From assembly GCA_964438735.1 (NCBI GenBank), contig CAYTLW010000148.1:1-17230 (forward strand): a stretch of DNA of 17,230 nucleotides, written 5' to 3'. Of the stretch, positions 1 to 6,902 are shown piece after piece (positions within the stretch are counted from its first letter, which is position 1; every line of letters starts with the position of its first letter). The notes beneath the pieces were generated by a model. The model saw nothing but the letters and a program-made list of their open reading frames with translations. It ran no database searches and had not been told where the DNA came from. Origin of the DNA: CAYTLW01 sp964438735. GTDB lineage: Bacteria > Myxococcota_A > UBA9042. The translations under genes and the position numbers were made by a program.

Positions 1-6
1 GCGAAT

Positions 7-54
7 GAGTCGCCTGTTTCATCCGGCGCTGTCCGCGGTGCCGGTGGGCGACTC
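7..54. repeat. Nested inverted repeat at the left edge
   Basis: GAGTCGCC at 7-14 pairs perfectly with GGCGACTC at 47-54. Inside it, CCGGC at 23-27 pairs with GCCGG at 40-44. The structure lies outside any recognised gene, beyond the 3' end of the minus-strand lipoprotein gene. There is no T-run. It could be a transcription end signal for a gene to the left or an RNA structure; nothing decides between these. Confidence 0.35.
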
Positions 55-71
55 ACATGGAACAAACACGA

Positions 72-84
72 GGCCCATCGGGCC
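72..84 (-). terminator. Possible weak terminator after the 88-1215 gene
   Basis: Three bases after the TGA stop, the minus strand forms a hairpin GGCCC-GAT-GGGCC (5-bp stem, 3-base loop). The bases that follow, TCGTGTTTGTT, are fairly T-rich for this GC-rich DNA. The stem is short, so termination is only plausible. Confidence 0.3.
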
Positions 85-87
85 GAT

Positions 88-1215
88 TCATTTCGCCGGG
101 GCTTTCACATCACGAGCGCAGCGGAAGCCGACGTAATAATCCGGCTGGTCGGGCGGATGGCCATGGCGATAAGAGGCGCGGGAATCGAAGCCAGGATCGT
201 AGAAACCGCCCCCGCGCACTCCGCGCAATTGCTCGCTGTCGCAAGGGGAGACGGGATCGACGGCCAGCTTGTCCTTGAACTGCTCATAGAAGTCGGCGAC
301 GTAGCAGGACTCAATCCACTCAGAGACGTTGCCGCCGAGGCCCTGGTGGCCATAGGGTCCCAGGTCTTTGGCGGCCGAACCCACCGGCCAGGTCACCCCC
401 TTGCCGCAGCCGAATCCCGTCTCCTCGGCGGCGGAGTGCAACGCGACGATGGCGTGCTTGCAGTCCGGCTTGCTGTTGCCCCAGGGGTAGGCCTGCATCT
501 TCTGGGCGCACTCGCCGGGCGGGTGCAACTCGCAGGCGCCGCGGGCGGCCTTTTCCCACTCGGACTCCGAGGCCAGGCGGCCACCTGGCAGGCGCCACTT
601 GCAATAGTCGACGGCCTGCTGCCAGCCCACGCCGTTGATGGGATGCTTGCCCCTGCCGTCAGCGCCCCAGTTGTACAAAGCCCCGTGGTCGCCGACACCA
701 TGCTTGCGCAGCGGCGTCGGGCAGCTGCCGTCGCTGACGCACTTGCCGTAATCGGACACCGAGACCTCGAGTCGTGACAGCCAGAACGCGGTAACGAAGG
801 CTCGATGCTGCGGATACTCGTCATGCTGGCACGTCTGCGCGCCCTCGACCGCCTCGTTGCAGCCCTGCCAGAGGTCACCGGCGGGCACCAGCAGCATGGT
901 TTCGGGCCCGCAATGCCCCTTGTCGCAGTGCAGCCCCTTGCCACACGAAGTGCCGGTCGGCACCGGCGCGTTCAGGCAGGCGCCGGCGGCGTCGCAACCG
1001 TCGCTGGTACAAGGGTTGTCGTCGTCGCAATCCAGCGCGCAGGGCGCAACGTCCGCCCCGGCGTCGACCACGATATCGACCGCGCCGTCCACCGCTGACC
1101 CAGCGTCCTTGGTCGTCTCCGGCGTCGTGGGGCCGCACGCGGCGACGAACACCAGCGCGACCAAGGCCGCGGCAAGCGATGCGCTCCAGCCAATCGTTGC
1201 GCAAGTCGGTGCCAA
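88..1215 (-). CDS. FGE/SUMF1-like domain lipoprotein, probably non-catalytic
   Basis: This is a predicted exported lipoprotein of 375 residues, read from a TTG at 1215 that has GAGGAA 5 bases upstream. The frame stays open to 1392, but that extension is Arg-rich and would bury the signal peptide. A hydrophobic stretch ends in the lipobox FVAAC (Cys27). A Cys-rich segment follows (residues 59-102, eight Cys, including DDDNPCTSDGCD), of the kind common in myxobacterial surface proteins. The rest is a formylglycine-generating-enzyme (sulfatase-modifying factor) fold: GRLASESEWEKAARG at 212-226, GNVSEW at 295-300, RGGG at 334-337 and the closing GFRCAR at 363-368. The two copper-binding Cys of true FGE, expected 6 and 11 residues after the Arg of RGGG, are Asp340 and Ser345, so oxidase activity is unlikely. 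A binding or structural role is inferred. It is divergent from the envelope cluster at 1440-8921, which holds a paralogue (5236-6102). Family assignment is firm; function is unknown. Confidence 0.88.
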   Translation of the reverse strand: MAPTCATIGWSASLAAALVALVFVAACGPTTPETTKDAGSAVDGAVDIVVDAGADVAPCALDCDDDNPCTSDGCDAAGACLNAPVPTGTSCGKGLHCDKGHCGPETMLLVPAGDLWQGCNEAVEGAQTCQHDEYPQHRAFVTAFWLSRLEVSVSDYGKCVSDGSCPTPLRKHGVGDHGALYNWGADGRGKHPINGVGWQQAVDYCKWRLPGGRLASESEWEKAARGACELHPPGECAQKMQAYPWGNSKPDCKHAIVALHSAAEETGFGCGKGVTWPVGSAAKDLGPYGHQGLGGNVSEWIESCYVADFYEQFKDKLAVDPVSPCDSEQLRGVRGGGFYDPGFDSRASYRHGHPPDQPDYYVGFRCARDVKAPAK

Positions 1216-1238
1216 GGAGTTTCCTCGATCGTCGCGTG

Positions 1239-1263
1239 GAGTGCGCCGTTTGCGGCGCGGCTC
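1239..1263 (-). promoter_or_regulatory. Hairpin in the leader of the 88-1215 lipoprotein gene
   Basis: GCGCCG (1243-1248) and CGGCGC (1253-1258) form a perfect 6-bp stem around a 4-base loop. The flanking GAG (1239-1241) and CTC (1261-1263) extend it across a small internal loop. It sits about 25 bases upstream of the TTG start, within the 224-base divergent region 1216-1439. Its role, as leader structure or protein-binding site, is not known. Confidence 0.35.
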
Positions 1264-1376
1264 GATCCGTGCCCGTAGCTCTCTGTACTGTACTGGTCTG
1301 ACCTGCAGGCCGCCAGCGGAGGACCGGCACAACCTGGACTGCAGCGAGCACACCTCCGGGCGGCGGGCTGGCCGGC

Positions 1377-1406
1377 TTGCGCGCGCCCTCACCTCCGGCC
1401 TACGCT
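1377..1406 (+). promoter_or_regulatory. Candidate sigma-70-like promoter for the envelope cluster
   Basis: TTGCGC at 1377-1382 and TACGCT at 1401-1406 are separated by 18 bases. Each box matches the consensus at three positions, which is modest. The predicted start of transcription would fall at or just inside the inverted repeat at 1409-1434, so the leader would be little more than that hairpin. The 9-base word CACCTCCGG occurs twice nearby, at 1351-1359 and 1390-1398. Confidence 0.3.
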
Positions 1407-1408
1407 TG

Positions 1409-1434
1409 CCTCCTTCTCGCGCCAGAGAAGGAGG
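1409..1434 (+). promoter_or_regulatory. Perfect hairpin that includes the ribosome binding site of the 1440 gene
   Basis: CCTCCTTCTC (1409-1418) and GAGAAGGAGG (1425-1434) are perfect reverse complements, separated by the loop GCGCCA. The 3' arm contains the Shine-Dalgarno AAGGAGG, and the ATG follows 5 bases after the stem at 1440. In RNA this 10-bp stem would hide the ribosome binding site. Translation of the downstream gene could therefore depend on opening it. The alternative is a DNA operator. The repeat is seen directly; the regulatory role is inferred. Confidence 0.6.
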
Positions 1435-1439
1435 TCGCC

Positions 1440-2888
1440 ATGTCCGAGTCGAGCGGCAACAGCAAGGTCTGGATGGTCATCGCCCTGGTCGCCACCGCAG
1501 CGGCGATCTGGTTCGCGCTGCGCAGCCCCGAGGCCCCCAACCCTGAGGTGAAAGAGACGCCGACGAAGACGGCGGAGGCCAAGGTCGCAGCGCCCGAAGC
1601 GGCCAGCCCGACAGCGCCCCCCGCCGCAGCCAGCCCCACCTGGCCCGAGGCCCCCGAGGTCGGTGACGAGCCGGCCGCCAAGGAGATCGAGGGCAACTAC
1701 ATTCAGGACGATAAACACGCCCTGAAGTTGCTCGACCAGACCATCGAGGCCGCGGGCGGCGAGAAGGCGCTGCAACGCTGGCAGCAGGCCACCTGGAACC
1801 GCACCAGCAATGAATCGGGCACCGCGCTGCCGGGCAGCCTGCTGCATCTTGCGGGCAAGATGGCCGTGCGTGAGGAGCCGCAGACCGGCCGCACCTTCGG
1901 CTGGCGAGGCGGCAACTGCTGGGTCGACCGCGGCGAGGGGCTGATCACCGAGTGCACGCTGGAGGATCACGCCAAGATGATCCTGGCCCAGGCGGTGCAT
2001 GACGCTACGGTGCTGCTGCCCCTGCGCAAGGGTCCCTACAAGGTCGCCAAGACCAGCGTCTACGAGCACGAGGGCCGGACGGTGAACCGCTATGGCTTCA
2101 CCCTGCAGGGCACGGACTGGTCGGTCACGCTGCTGCAGGAGCCGGACAACCTGCGGCCCCTGCGGGTCACCATCTCGCGCGCCGATCGGCGCATCGAACC
2201 ACTACATTGCGACCTGGGCAGCTACCGCCAGTTCGACGACCTGTCCGTCGCCACCATGCGGGCAATCCATTTCCAGAAGCGCGCCGAAGCCACCGACCGG
2301 CCCGACGATCCGCCCTACACCGAGGTGATCACCGCGGTGAGCGCCGGCGTGGACGAGGCGAAGATGAAGCCGCGCAAGCCGGCCATCAACTCGCCCATTC
2401 GCGTCTCGGCACGACGGGCGCTGCAGGTGGTGGCGGGCCCATGCGCCAACCACGCCGGGCTCTTCGAGGCGTTGATCAAGACCGAGGAGCGCATCCCCAG
2501 GGCCCACAACACCCTGCAGCCGGACTGGTACGAGGTGCTCGGAGAGGCCAACGACGCCGCCGGACTCGTGGCGAAGTTGCAGGTCTGGGTGGCGCCCGCC
2601 TCCGCTGGCGGCGCCGTAGCCGACGCGGGCTTCAAGCGGGTGGCGGCCCAGGATCGCGTCGCCCGGCAGGTGGTCAAGGTGCCCATCGCCGAATTGCCGG
2701 CGCGTTATGCCACCTTCGTGGCCGAGGTGATCAAGGCCGGCCACAAGCCGAAGGCAGGCAGTCCGCGCCTGGTGCACATCGTCGACGTGCCCTCGCCACC
2801 GCAGGATCGCGCCGGCGACACGCCCGCGCCAGGTCCCGAGGCGGGCCCGTGGACCGTGGAGATGCAGCTGCCCATCGAGCCCAAGTGA
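1440..2888 (+). CDS. Membrane-anchored protein with LolA-like and possible GyrI-like regions
   Basis: The product has 482 residues. The ATG at 1440 is chosen because a strong AAGGAGG lies 5 bases upstream; the frame is open 63 bases further upstream without a signal. Residues 9-27 form a single membrane anchor, followed by an Ala/Pro/Glu-rich linker to about residue 80. Residues 95-290 start with LDQTIEAAGGEKALQRW and continue as strand-rich sequence with SYRQFDDLSV near the end. This resembles LolA/LppX-type lipid-binding or lipoprotein-sorting folds. Residues 320-420 contain VVAGPCANHAGLFEAL and DWYEVLG, which recall GyrI-like ligand-binding domains; this second match is weak. The body is probably periplasmic. 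It is the first gene of the plus-strand cluster and lies 25 bases before the membrane protein at 2914. No enzymatic residues are evident. The domain calls are inferences from sequence pattern. Confidence 0.72.
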   Translation: MSESSGNSKVWMVIALVATAAAIWFALRSPEAPNPEVKETPTKTAEAKVAAPEAASPTAPPAAASPTWPEAPEVGDEPAAKEIEGNYIQDDKHALKLLDQTIEAAGGEKALQRWQQATWNRTSNESGTALPGSLLHLAGKMAVREEPQTGRTFGWRGGNCWVDRGEGLITECTLEDHAKMILAQAVHDATVLLPLRKGPYKVAKTSVYEHEGRTVNRYGFTLQGTDWSVTLLQEPDNLRPLRVTISRADRRIEPLHCDLGSYRQFDDLSVATMRAIHFQKRAEATDRPDDPPYTEVITAVSAGVDEAKMKPRKPAINSPIRVSARRALQVVAGPCANHAGLFEALIKTEERIPRAHNTLQPDWYEVLGEANDAAGLVAKLQVWVAPASAGGAVADAGFKRVAAQDRVARQVVKVPIAELPARYATFVAEVIKAGHKPKAGSPRLVHIVDVPSPPQDRAGDTPAPGPEAGPWTVEMQLPIEPK

Positions 2889-2913
2889 TCCCAGCGAAGA
2901 CCTCCATGCACGG

Positions 2914-5226
2914 ATGGGCGCAGACCTCATGATCGCCAACGGTGTGGAATTGGTGCTGCTATTCGCGGTGGTCATCTGGCTGCCGGGTCGGCTGCTGTCG
3001 GCCCTGCTGGTGGCCGAGCAGCACGCCGAGGAGCGTCTCGCCACCGCCGTCGGTCTGGGCGTGATTGCAGTGCACACCGCGGTGATCCTCGTGGTCGGCC
3101 TCATCGGGCTCAGCGCGCCTTTCTTCGCCACACGCACGCTGGTTGTGGCCGTCGCCCTGGCCATCGCCGCGCTCTGCGCCCTCTTGCTGCTGCGTCGCAA
3201 CGGCTGGCGCTGGCCGGTGGGCACCCTGTGGCTGCGCCCGAACCGCAGTCACGGCGCCCTGCTGGCGCTCAGCGGCCTGGCCTTTACGTGGTTCCTGTTC
3301 CAATACGACGCCGACCAGGTGCTCGAAGACTCCTGCATCGTGCAGTCCTCCATGGCCATCGACGTCAATTTCGCCCGACCGGACCTGCTGGCGCAGGTCT
3401 ACGACGCCGAGGCGCTGCGCTTCCTGGACGAGGACTGGGTCGAACTTGGCGACGAGCCGAACAACACCTTCCTGGTCGACTACGGCCAGCGCTTGGGGCC
3501 GGGCGTGCTCATCGCTCCCTTCGTGGCCACCTTCGGCGCCTTCGGTCTTCGCCTGTGTTTCGCCTTGCAGGGCCTGCTGCTGCCAGGCCTGGGCCTGCTG
3601 CTCGGCTTCGTCCTCTTCCGCCGGCGCTGGCCCGCCTGGTTGCTGGCCATCGCGCTGACCTTCAACCCCTACTCGCTGGACATCAACGTCAACGACGAGA
3701 ACTTCATCGCCTTGTGGTCGGGCACCCTCGCTCTGTGCCTGCTGATCCGCCAGCGACCGGCCCCGGTGGCGGCGGCCATCGCCCTGGCCATGTTCCTGGG
3801 CACCCGCCACGTGGGCGTACTGCTGCTGCCGGTGCTGCTCTGGTACATGTGGTCTGACGAGCGCCTGAGCGCCCGCTCGGTGCTCGCCTTCGCCTCAGCC
3901 CTGGTGATCGGCTGCCTGCCCTACCTGATCCTGCACGGCAAATTCCTGCTCACCGGCGAGGAGCTCTACGAGGGCAAGCCGGTGCTCTTCGGCATGCCGC
4001 CCTTATCCGACTCCCTGATGCGCTCGCCCTACAACGCCTACCCAAACGCCCTGCTCTATCCCCTGGACCTGCTGCATCGTTACGGCCTGCTGCTGGCCGC
4101 CACCATGCCGGCGGGTCTCTGGGCGCTGTGGCGCAGTCGACGGCGCGAGTTGGTGCTGCTGGTAGGCTGGATGCTGCCCATCTGGGCCGTGATCCTACCC
4201 ATGAGCAACTGGGTCGAGGCCAATAAGATCGGCATCCCAGCGTCGGTGCTGGTCACCGTGGTCGTGGCCATGGTGGCCGGCATCCAGTGGCTGGCCGACC
4301 GCGAAGTGGCGGTGCCGCGGCGACTGGCCGGCGGCGTCATCGGCATGTTGCTGGCGGCGGGTTTCGCCTTCCCGGCCGCGGCGGTGCAGGTGGAGGCGGA
4401 TGAGCGGGTCTACCAGCTCTTCGGCGACAACCCGGGCGACGGCAGCGACGGCATGCCAGCCGGTGTGCCGCCGATCGTGCGCGAGAGCGCCGCGTACGTG
4501 GACTGGGATCGGAGCCGCTTCTCGCCGCGCCTGTTGCCCGACCCGGGCGGCGCCTGGACCCTGCTGCAGCCCGCGGTGGGGGGCCTGCGCCTGCGCCAGT
4601 TGGGGCATAACATCGCCCATCCGAGCACCGCCGAGCACAACCAGCCACTGACGGACTGGTACTCCACCCAGATCATGGGGCCGGGCTTCTTCGTGTCCGC
4701 TTTGAGCATGTATCGCGTGGCCGAAGGCGGCCCCGTGGCGCCGCCGCGCTGGCAGCCGGGATCGAGCGAGGGTGGCAACGGCGAAGCAGGTGGCGGCGAG
4801 GGGGTGCGCCTGGACCTGGACATCGGGGCCCCCCCCGCCGTGATCGACACGCCCCTGCTGCCGCCGACGCAGACGAAGGCGACGATCCTCGACGGGTCCA
4901 GCGGCGAGCCACAACTGGTCACGGGCCTGCGCGTGCCGTGGCTGGAGGGGCCGCAGAACGCGTTGCTGGCGCGCGATCGCTTCGGCACCACGCACCTGCT
5001 CTTTCTGCCTTTTGACAGCAAGCGGGTGCAGCCGCCGGAACGTCTGGGGCTGCGCATCATCGATGGCAGCAACTACACCGGTCGCCTGCCCATGCGACTG
5101 CCCGAGGGTGGGCTGCTGCGCATCCACGACGCGCGCAGTTACGCCACCTCGCGTACCATCGTTCGGTATGCAGCCATCGGTCGCGATGACATCTCATTGT
5201 CGCGACCGGCGGCGGTGCAGTTCTGA
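2914..5226 (+). CDS. Multi-pass membrane protein, GT-C glycosyltransferase-like
   Basis: The protein has 770 residues. The first 490 or so hold about a dozen hydrophobic segments, and about 280 soluble residues follow. After the fourth segment comes a long acidic loop (QYDADQVLEDS near 130-140 and FLDEDWVELGDEPNN near 170-185). GT-C enzymes, which transfer sugars from polyprenyl phosphates in the periplasm, carry catalytic acidic residues in an early external loop, and the following YGQRLGPGVLIAPF fits that group. The C-terminal part has a Gly-rich linker near 610-630 and is probably periplasmic; I do not recognise it. No strong ribosome binding site is seen before 2914, and an ATG at 2929 would give five residues fewer. 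The stop overlaps the ribosome binding site of the next gene. A transport or scaffold role cannot be excluded. Confidence 0.75.
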   Translation: MGADLMIANGVELVLLFAVVIWLPGRLLSALLVAEQHAEERLATAVGLGVIAVHTAVILVVGLIGLSAPFFATRTLVVAVALAIAALCALLLLRRNGWRWPVGTLWLRPNRSHGALLALSGLAFTWFLFQYDADQVLEDSCIVQSSMAIDVNFARPDLLAQVYDAEALRFLDEDWVELGDEPNNTFLVDYGQRLGPGVLIAPFVATFGAFGLRLCFALQGLLLPGLGLLLGFVLFRRRWPAWLLAIALTFNPYSLDINVNDENFIALWSGTLALCLLIRQRPAPVAAAIALAMFLGTRHVGVLLLPVLLWYMWSDERLSARSVLAFASALVIGCLPYLILHGKFLLTGEELYEGKPVLFGMPPLSDSLMRSPYNAYPNALLYPLDLLHRYGLLLAATMPAGLWALWRSRRRELVLLVGWMLPIWAVILPMSNWVEANKIGIPASVLVTVVVAMVAGIQWLADREVAVPRRLAGGVIGMLLAAGFAFPAAAVQVEADERVYQLFGDNPGDGSDGMPAGVPPIVRESAAYVDWDRSRFSPRLLPDPGGAWTLLQPAVGGLRLRQLGHNIAHPSTAEHNQPLTDWYSTQIMGPGFFVSALSMYRVAEGGPVAPPRWQPGSSEGGNGEAGGGEGVRLDLDIGAPPAVIDTPLLPPTQTKATILDGSSGEPQLVTGLRVPWLEGPQNALLARDRFGTTHLLFLPFDSKRVQPPERLGLRIIDGSNYTGRLPMRLPEGGLLRIHDARSYATSRTIVRYAAIGRDDISLSRPAAVQF

Positions 5227-5235
5227 GGCGAGAGC

Positions 5236-6102
5236 ATGAATCTGCGACGCCAAAGCCGCCGAGACGCGATCGTTCTGTTGGCGCTGGCGTTGGGCCTCTG
5301 CCTGACGCTGGCCTGCAGCCGCAAGAAGAAGGTCGCGCCGCCGACCATGGACTGGGTGGCGGTGCCGGCGGGGGCATTCCAGATGGGTTCGACCGCCGGT
5401 GAAGCCGCCGAAAAGCCGGTCCATCGCGTCACCCTGGCCGCATTCGAGATCGCCCGCACCGAGACCACCGTGGCCCAGTATCGCGCCTGCGTGCAGGCCG
5501 AAGCGTGCACCGCACCAGACATACACAGCGAGCTATGCACCGGCGTGCACGCCAAGAACAACACCTGGTTTGGCCCCAAGCGCGACAATTTCCCCATCAA
5601 CTGCGTCGACTGGTCGCAAAGCGACACATTCTGTCGCCATGTTGGGGGTCGGCTGCCCACCGAGGCCCAGTGGGAGCGGGCCGCCCGGGCCGGCAATCCC
5701 TCCGAACGCTACGGGGAACTGGACGCCATCGGCTGGCATGCCGGCAACGCCGCCGAGGTTTTGCACGAGGTCGCCGGCAAGCAGGCCAATGCCCTGGGGC
5801 TGCACGACATGATCGGCAACGTCTGGGAGTGGACGGCCGACCACTACGCCGACGACTGGTACAGCCGCAGCCCGGCGGTCGATCCCATGGGGCCGCCGTC
5901 CGGTGAGCGACGGGTCTCTCGCGGAGGCGGCATCCACATGAAGCCCGAGGTGCTGCGCGCCGCCTATCGACACGACGAGCGCCCGGACGAGCGCTTCTAC
6001 TTCCTGGGCTTCCGCTGCGCCCGACCGGTCCCGGCCGCTGGCAGGACTCCGACCCCGGCAGCTGGCAAGAGCCCGGCTCCTGGGGCCCCGACCAAGCCCT
6101 AA
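5236..6102 (+). CDS. FGE/SUMF1-like domain lipoprotein, probably non-catalytic
   Basis: The 288-residue product starts 9 bases after the preceding stop, and GAGGCGAGAG, overlapping that stop, serves as ribosome binding site, which suggests translational coupling. A basic start (NLRRQSRRD) and a hydrophobic stretch end in LTLAC (Cys27). The lipobox is imperfect, with Thr at -3. The FGE-like domain spans about 38-265: WVAVPAGAFQMGS at 40-52, RLPTEAQWERAAR at 139-151, GNVWEWT at 194-200, RGGG at 229-232 and GFRCAR at 258-263. The two catalytic Cys of formylglycine-generating enzymes are replaced by Met235 and Leu240, so it is unlikely to oxidise sulfatase cysteines. The tail after 265 is Pro/Ala-rich. 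It is a paralogue of the divergent gene at 88-1215 but lacks the Cys-rich insert. Role is unknown; an envelope-associated binding function is inferred. Confidence 0.9.
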   Translation: MNLRRQSRRDAIVLLALALGLCLTLACSRKKKVAPPTMDWVAVPAGAFQMGSTAGEAAEKPVHRVTLAAFEIARTETTVAQYRACVQAEACTAPDIHSELCTGVHAKNNTWFGPKRDNFPINCVDWSQSDTFCRHVGGRLPTEAQWERAARAGNPSERYGELDAIGWHAGNAAEVLHEVAGKQANALGLHDMIGNVWEWTADHYADDWYSRSPAVDPMGPPSGERRVSRGGGIHMKPEVLRAAYRHDERPDERFYFLGFRCARPVPAAGRTPTPAAGKSPAPGAPTKP

Positions 6103-6124
6103 GCAGCCGACCGTACGCGTTTCC

Positions 6125-6153
6125 TTGCCCGGTCCTGCGCCCGCCACTACCCT
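6125..6153 (+). promoter_or_regulatory. Candidate internal promoter before the 6207 gene
   Basis: TTGCCC at 6125-6130 and TACCCT at 6148-6153 are 17 bases apart. The boxes match the sigma-70 consensus at 4/6 and 3/6 positions. They lie in the longest gap of the plus-strand cluster (6103-6206), so the last two genes may also be transcribed separately from the first three. Confidence 0.33.
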
Positions 6154-6206
6154 GCAATCGCTGTCTTGATGCTCGGCGCGCAGGCGCCACCGACCGGGAT
6201 CCGAAC

Positions 6207-6869
6207 ATGCCGAACCACCCCGACCACGCCTTCTATCGGGTCGCGGCGCCACCGCTCGCAGCGCCACTGCTCGCAGCGCTCTTCCTGCTGGTACCCGTCG
6301 CCGCATCCGCGGCACCCGCGTTGCCGAAAGGCGCGACACCAACGGCCTCGGCAGCCAAACCCGCGCCCGCCCCGCCGGCAGCAGCCGGCAAGACCACCAC
6401 AGCGCTCGCCCCGACCTCCCTGACCGTGGCGGTCTCTGCGATTCGCCTGCTGACGCCCATGCTGCAGTTCAAGGTCGAAGGGCACCTGGGCGAGCAATTG
6501 GTCGCCGGAGGCTCGTTCAGTTGGGGGTCACCGAAGCCCGCCGGCCTGGACAACAAGTCGCAGGTCGAGGTCGGCGCTCACTGCGGCTGGTTCCCGCTTG
6601 GCAAGGCCAGCCGCGGTATTGGCCTGGTCGGCCGGGTGCGCGGGCTGCAGTCCACGGGCAAGCTGGGCAAGTACGACGCCACCAGCTACGGCGTCTCGGG
6701 CACCCTCTTCTTCAGCGGCCGCTATACCTTCGACAGCAACGCCCTCGTCGAACTCCAGGTGGGCCGGGATTACCTCTACTCGTGGGCCGGCGTCGACGAT
6801 GGCGGCGATGGCACCTGGCTCGGCCAGGGCGGCACCCTGGCGAATCTCTGGTTTGGCTGGTCCTTCTGA
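6207..6869 (+). CDS. Small outer-membrane beta-barrel-like protein
   Basis: This 220-residue protein has an N-terminal signal peptide with a likely cleavage site VAASA/AP after residue 35. An Ala/Pro/Thr-rich linker runs to about residue 65. Residues 70-220 show alternating polar and hydrophobic strands (for example SLTVAVSAIRLL, GRYTFDSNALVELQVGRDYL) and end in LWFGWSF. A C-terminal aromatic residue is the usual BAM recognition feature of outer-membrane barrels. The length suits about eight strands. It lies 104 bases after the FGE-like lipoprotein gene and 33 bases before the DUF2330 gene, in the same orientation. I do not recognise a named family, and the barrel call rests on sequence pattern. 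Confidence 0.68.
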   Translation: MPNHPDHAFYRVAAPPLAAPLLAALFLLVPVAASAAPALPKGATPTASAAKPAPAPPAAAGKTTTALAPTSLTVAVSAIRLLTPMLQFKVEGHLGEQLVAGGSFSWGSPKPAGLDNKSQVEVGAHCGWFPLGKASRGIGLVGRVRGLQSTGKLGKYDATSYGVSGTLFFSGRYTFDSNALVELQVGRDYLYSWAGVDDGGDGTWLGQGGTLANLWFGWSF

Positions 6870-6902
6870 TAGCCCGCACCCGACCTCGACAACGGAGGCC
6901 CC

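Noticed and set aside
2202..5127. Long minus-strand open frames opposite the plus-strand cluster
   Set aside because: They oppose genes with clear ribosome binding sites or membrane topology, and their products are Arg/Gln/Gly/His-rich without recognisable features.
88..6102. Active formylglycine-generating enzymes for sulfatase activation
   Set aside because: Both FGE-like proteins lack the catalytic Cys pair, and no sulfatase gene is nearby.
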